Shown here one piece after another: positions 63,570 to 64,000 of a DNA stretch of 64,000 nt. A program made the translations under genes and the position numbers. Each line of letters starts with the position of its first letter. Positions within the stretch are counted from its first letter, which is position 1. Under the pieces are notes generated by a model. The model worked only from the letters and a program-made list of their open reading frames with translations. It ran no database searches and was not told the DNA's origin. This DNA is from Nitrospira sp. (GTDB taxonomy: Bacteria; Nitrospirota; Nitrospiria; Nitrospirales; Nitrospiraceae), in NCBI GenBank assembly GCA_024998685.1, contig JACOEH010000001.1, forward strand, positions 62,001-126,000. Reading direction: 5' to 3'.

Positions 63570-64000
63570 TCACCGCTGCCAGGGTGCCTGGTCGGGTGTT
63601 CGGATATCAAGATCTTTCGCGGCTTGGCGAACGGTCTGCGCGTGTACGGCTCCGTCTCGGCGATGGAGAGCGTAGAGTGTCGCCACGACGAGATGCTCGG
63701 CATCGATCTCGAAGAACCGGCGCAGGGCCTTGCGGGTATCGCTCCGGCCGAATCCATCGGTACCGAGTGTCAGCAGGCCTCCCGGTACCCATGGAGCGAT
63801 CTGCTGGGGAACCATGCGAACATAGTCGCTCACCGCCACGCTGGGACCTTGAAACGTTTCGGCAGCCTGCTGAAGATAACTCTTTCGCGGCGGCTCGTCC
63901 GGATGCCGCATGTTCCACCGCTCGGCTTCAAGCGCCCGCATCCGCAACATCTTATAGCTCGTCACGCTCCATACGTCTGCCGCCACGCCGTAGCGTTCCA
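63570..64000 (-). CDS. aceE: Pyruvate dehydrogenase E1 component, homodimeric type (C-terminal part only)
   Basis: About 142 C-terminal residues; the gene continues past the right edge. ERYGVAADVWSVTSYKMLRM, SDYVRMVPQQIAPWVPGGLL and LGTDGFGRSDTRKALRRFFE are the C-terminal domain of the AceE-type E1, ending KDLDIRTPDQAPWQR. E1 decarboxylates pyruvate with thiamine diphosphate. It is followed on the same strand by aceF and lpdA. Confidence 0.92.
   Translation of the reverse strand, partial: ERYGVAADVWSVTSYKMLRMRALEAERWNMRHPDEPPRKSYLQQAAETFQGPSVAVSDYVRMVPQQIAPWVPGGLLTLGTDGFGRSDTRKALRRFFEIDAEHLVVATLYALHRRDGAVHAQTVRQAAKDLDIRTPDQAPWQR

Overview
The window looks like a chromosomal segment of a Nitrospira-type bacterium (phylum Nitrospirota). 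This is inferred, not proven: it combines a group 3b (HydBGDA-type) [NiFe] hydrogenase with its Hyp maturation genes, a long series of small monoheme c-type cytochromes, a SorAB-type sulfite dehydrogenase, a homodimeric-E1 pyruvate dehydrogenase operon, an NDP-forming acyl-CoA synthetase fused to GNAT, and medium-high GC. No rRNA or tRNA gene and no transposase or integrase was recognised.

Layout. 1-6.5 kb (minus): the 5' two-thirds or so of a lipopeptide synthetase reading FAAL-PCP-C-A-PCP-C and running off the left edge. 7.0-15.7 kb (plus): an electron-transfer and sulfur-oxidation island with cytochromes c, a TsdA-like diheme cytochrome, OsmC, sulfite dehydrogenase sorAB, DsrE, a CBS pair, a DUF3365 haem protein, a Spy/CpxP-like protein with a Met/Gly/His tail, YtxH and hemerythrin. 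15.7-20.3 kb: an accessory block with an orphan HigA-like antitoxin, gene scraps, a MauG/CCP-like peroxidase, an MDR oxidoreductase and a membrane hydrolase, bounded by two copies of the 3' end of the neighbouring acyl-CoA synthetase gene. 20-26.9 kb: the synthetase itself, universal stress protein, phosphoribosyltransferase, Hsp20, PepSY protein and a 50-aa membrane protein.

27.1-38.4 kb (plus): the hydrogenase operon hydB-hydG-hydD-hydA, maturation protease, hypA, hypF, hypC, then after a small accessory patch (DUF stub, ABM-fold protein, broken HTH antitoxin, Phd antitoxin) hypD and hypE. hypB is absent from the window. 38.5-47.8 kb: small proteins, MlaC, dodecin, a PAS histidine kinase interrupted by an in-frame TGA with its NarL-type regulator, MlaA, a second stress protein, a GST-type reductase, and two paralogous 26-27-residue membrane microproteins. 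48-54 kb: a heavy-metal RND adaptor and pump and a TPR-formylglycine-type protein. 54-57.5 kb: small unknown genes and a frameshifted AEC transporter. 57.7-64 kb: a P2-type cation ATPase carrying an in-frame palindromic insertion, convergent with the operon aceE-aceF-lpdA.

How it fits together (inference): sulfite, possibly thiosulfate, and H2 feed electrons to periplasmic cytochromes and NAD(P). Stress proteins, Hsp20, metal efflux and peroxidase give a detoxification layer. The most unusual structure is a family of two-armed intergenic repeats built on a 9-nt period (four loci, three of them between cotranscribed hyd or pdh genes). A second, 7-nt-period palindrome is translated inside the P-type ATPase.
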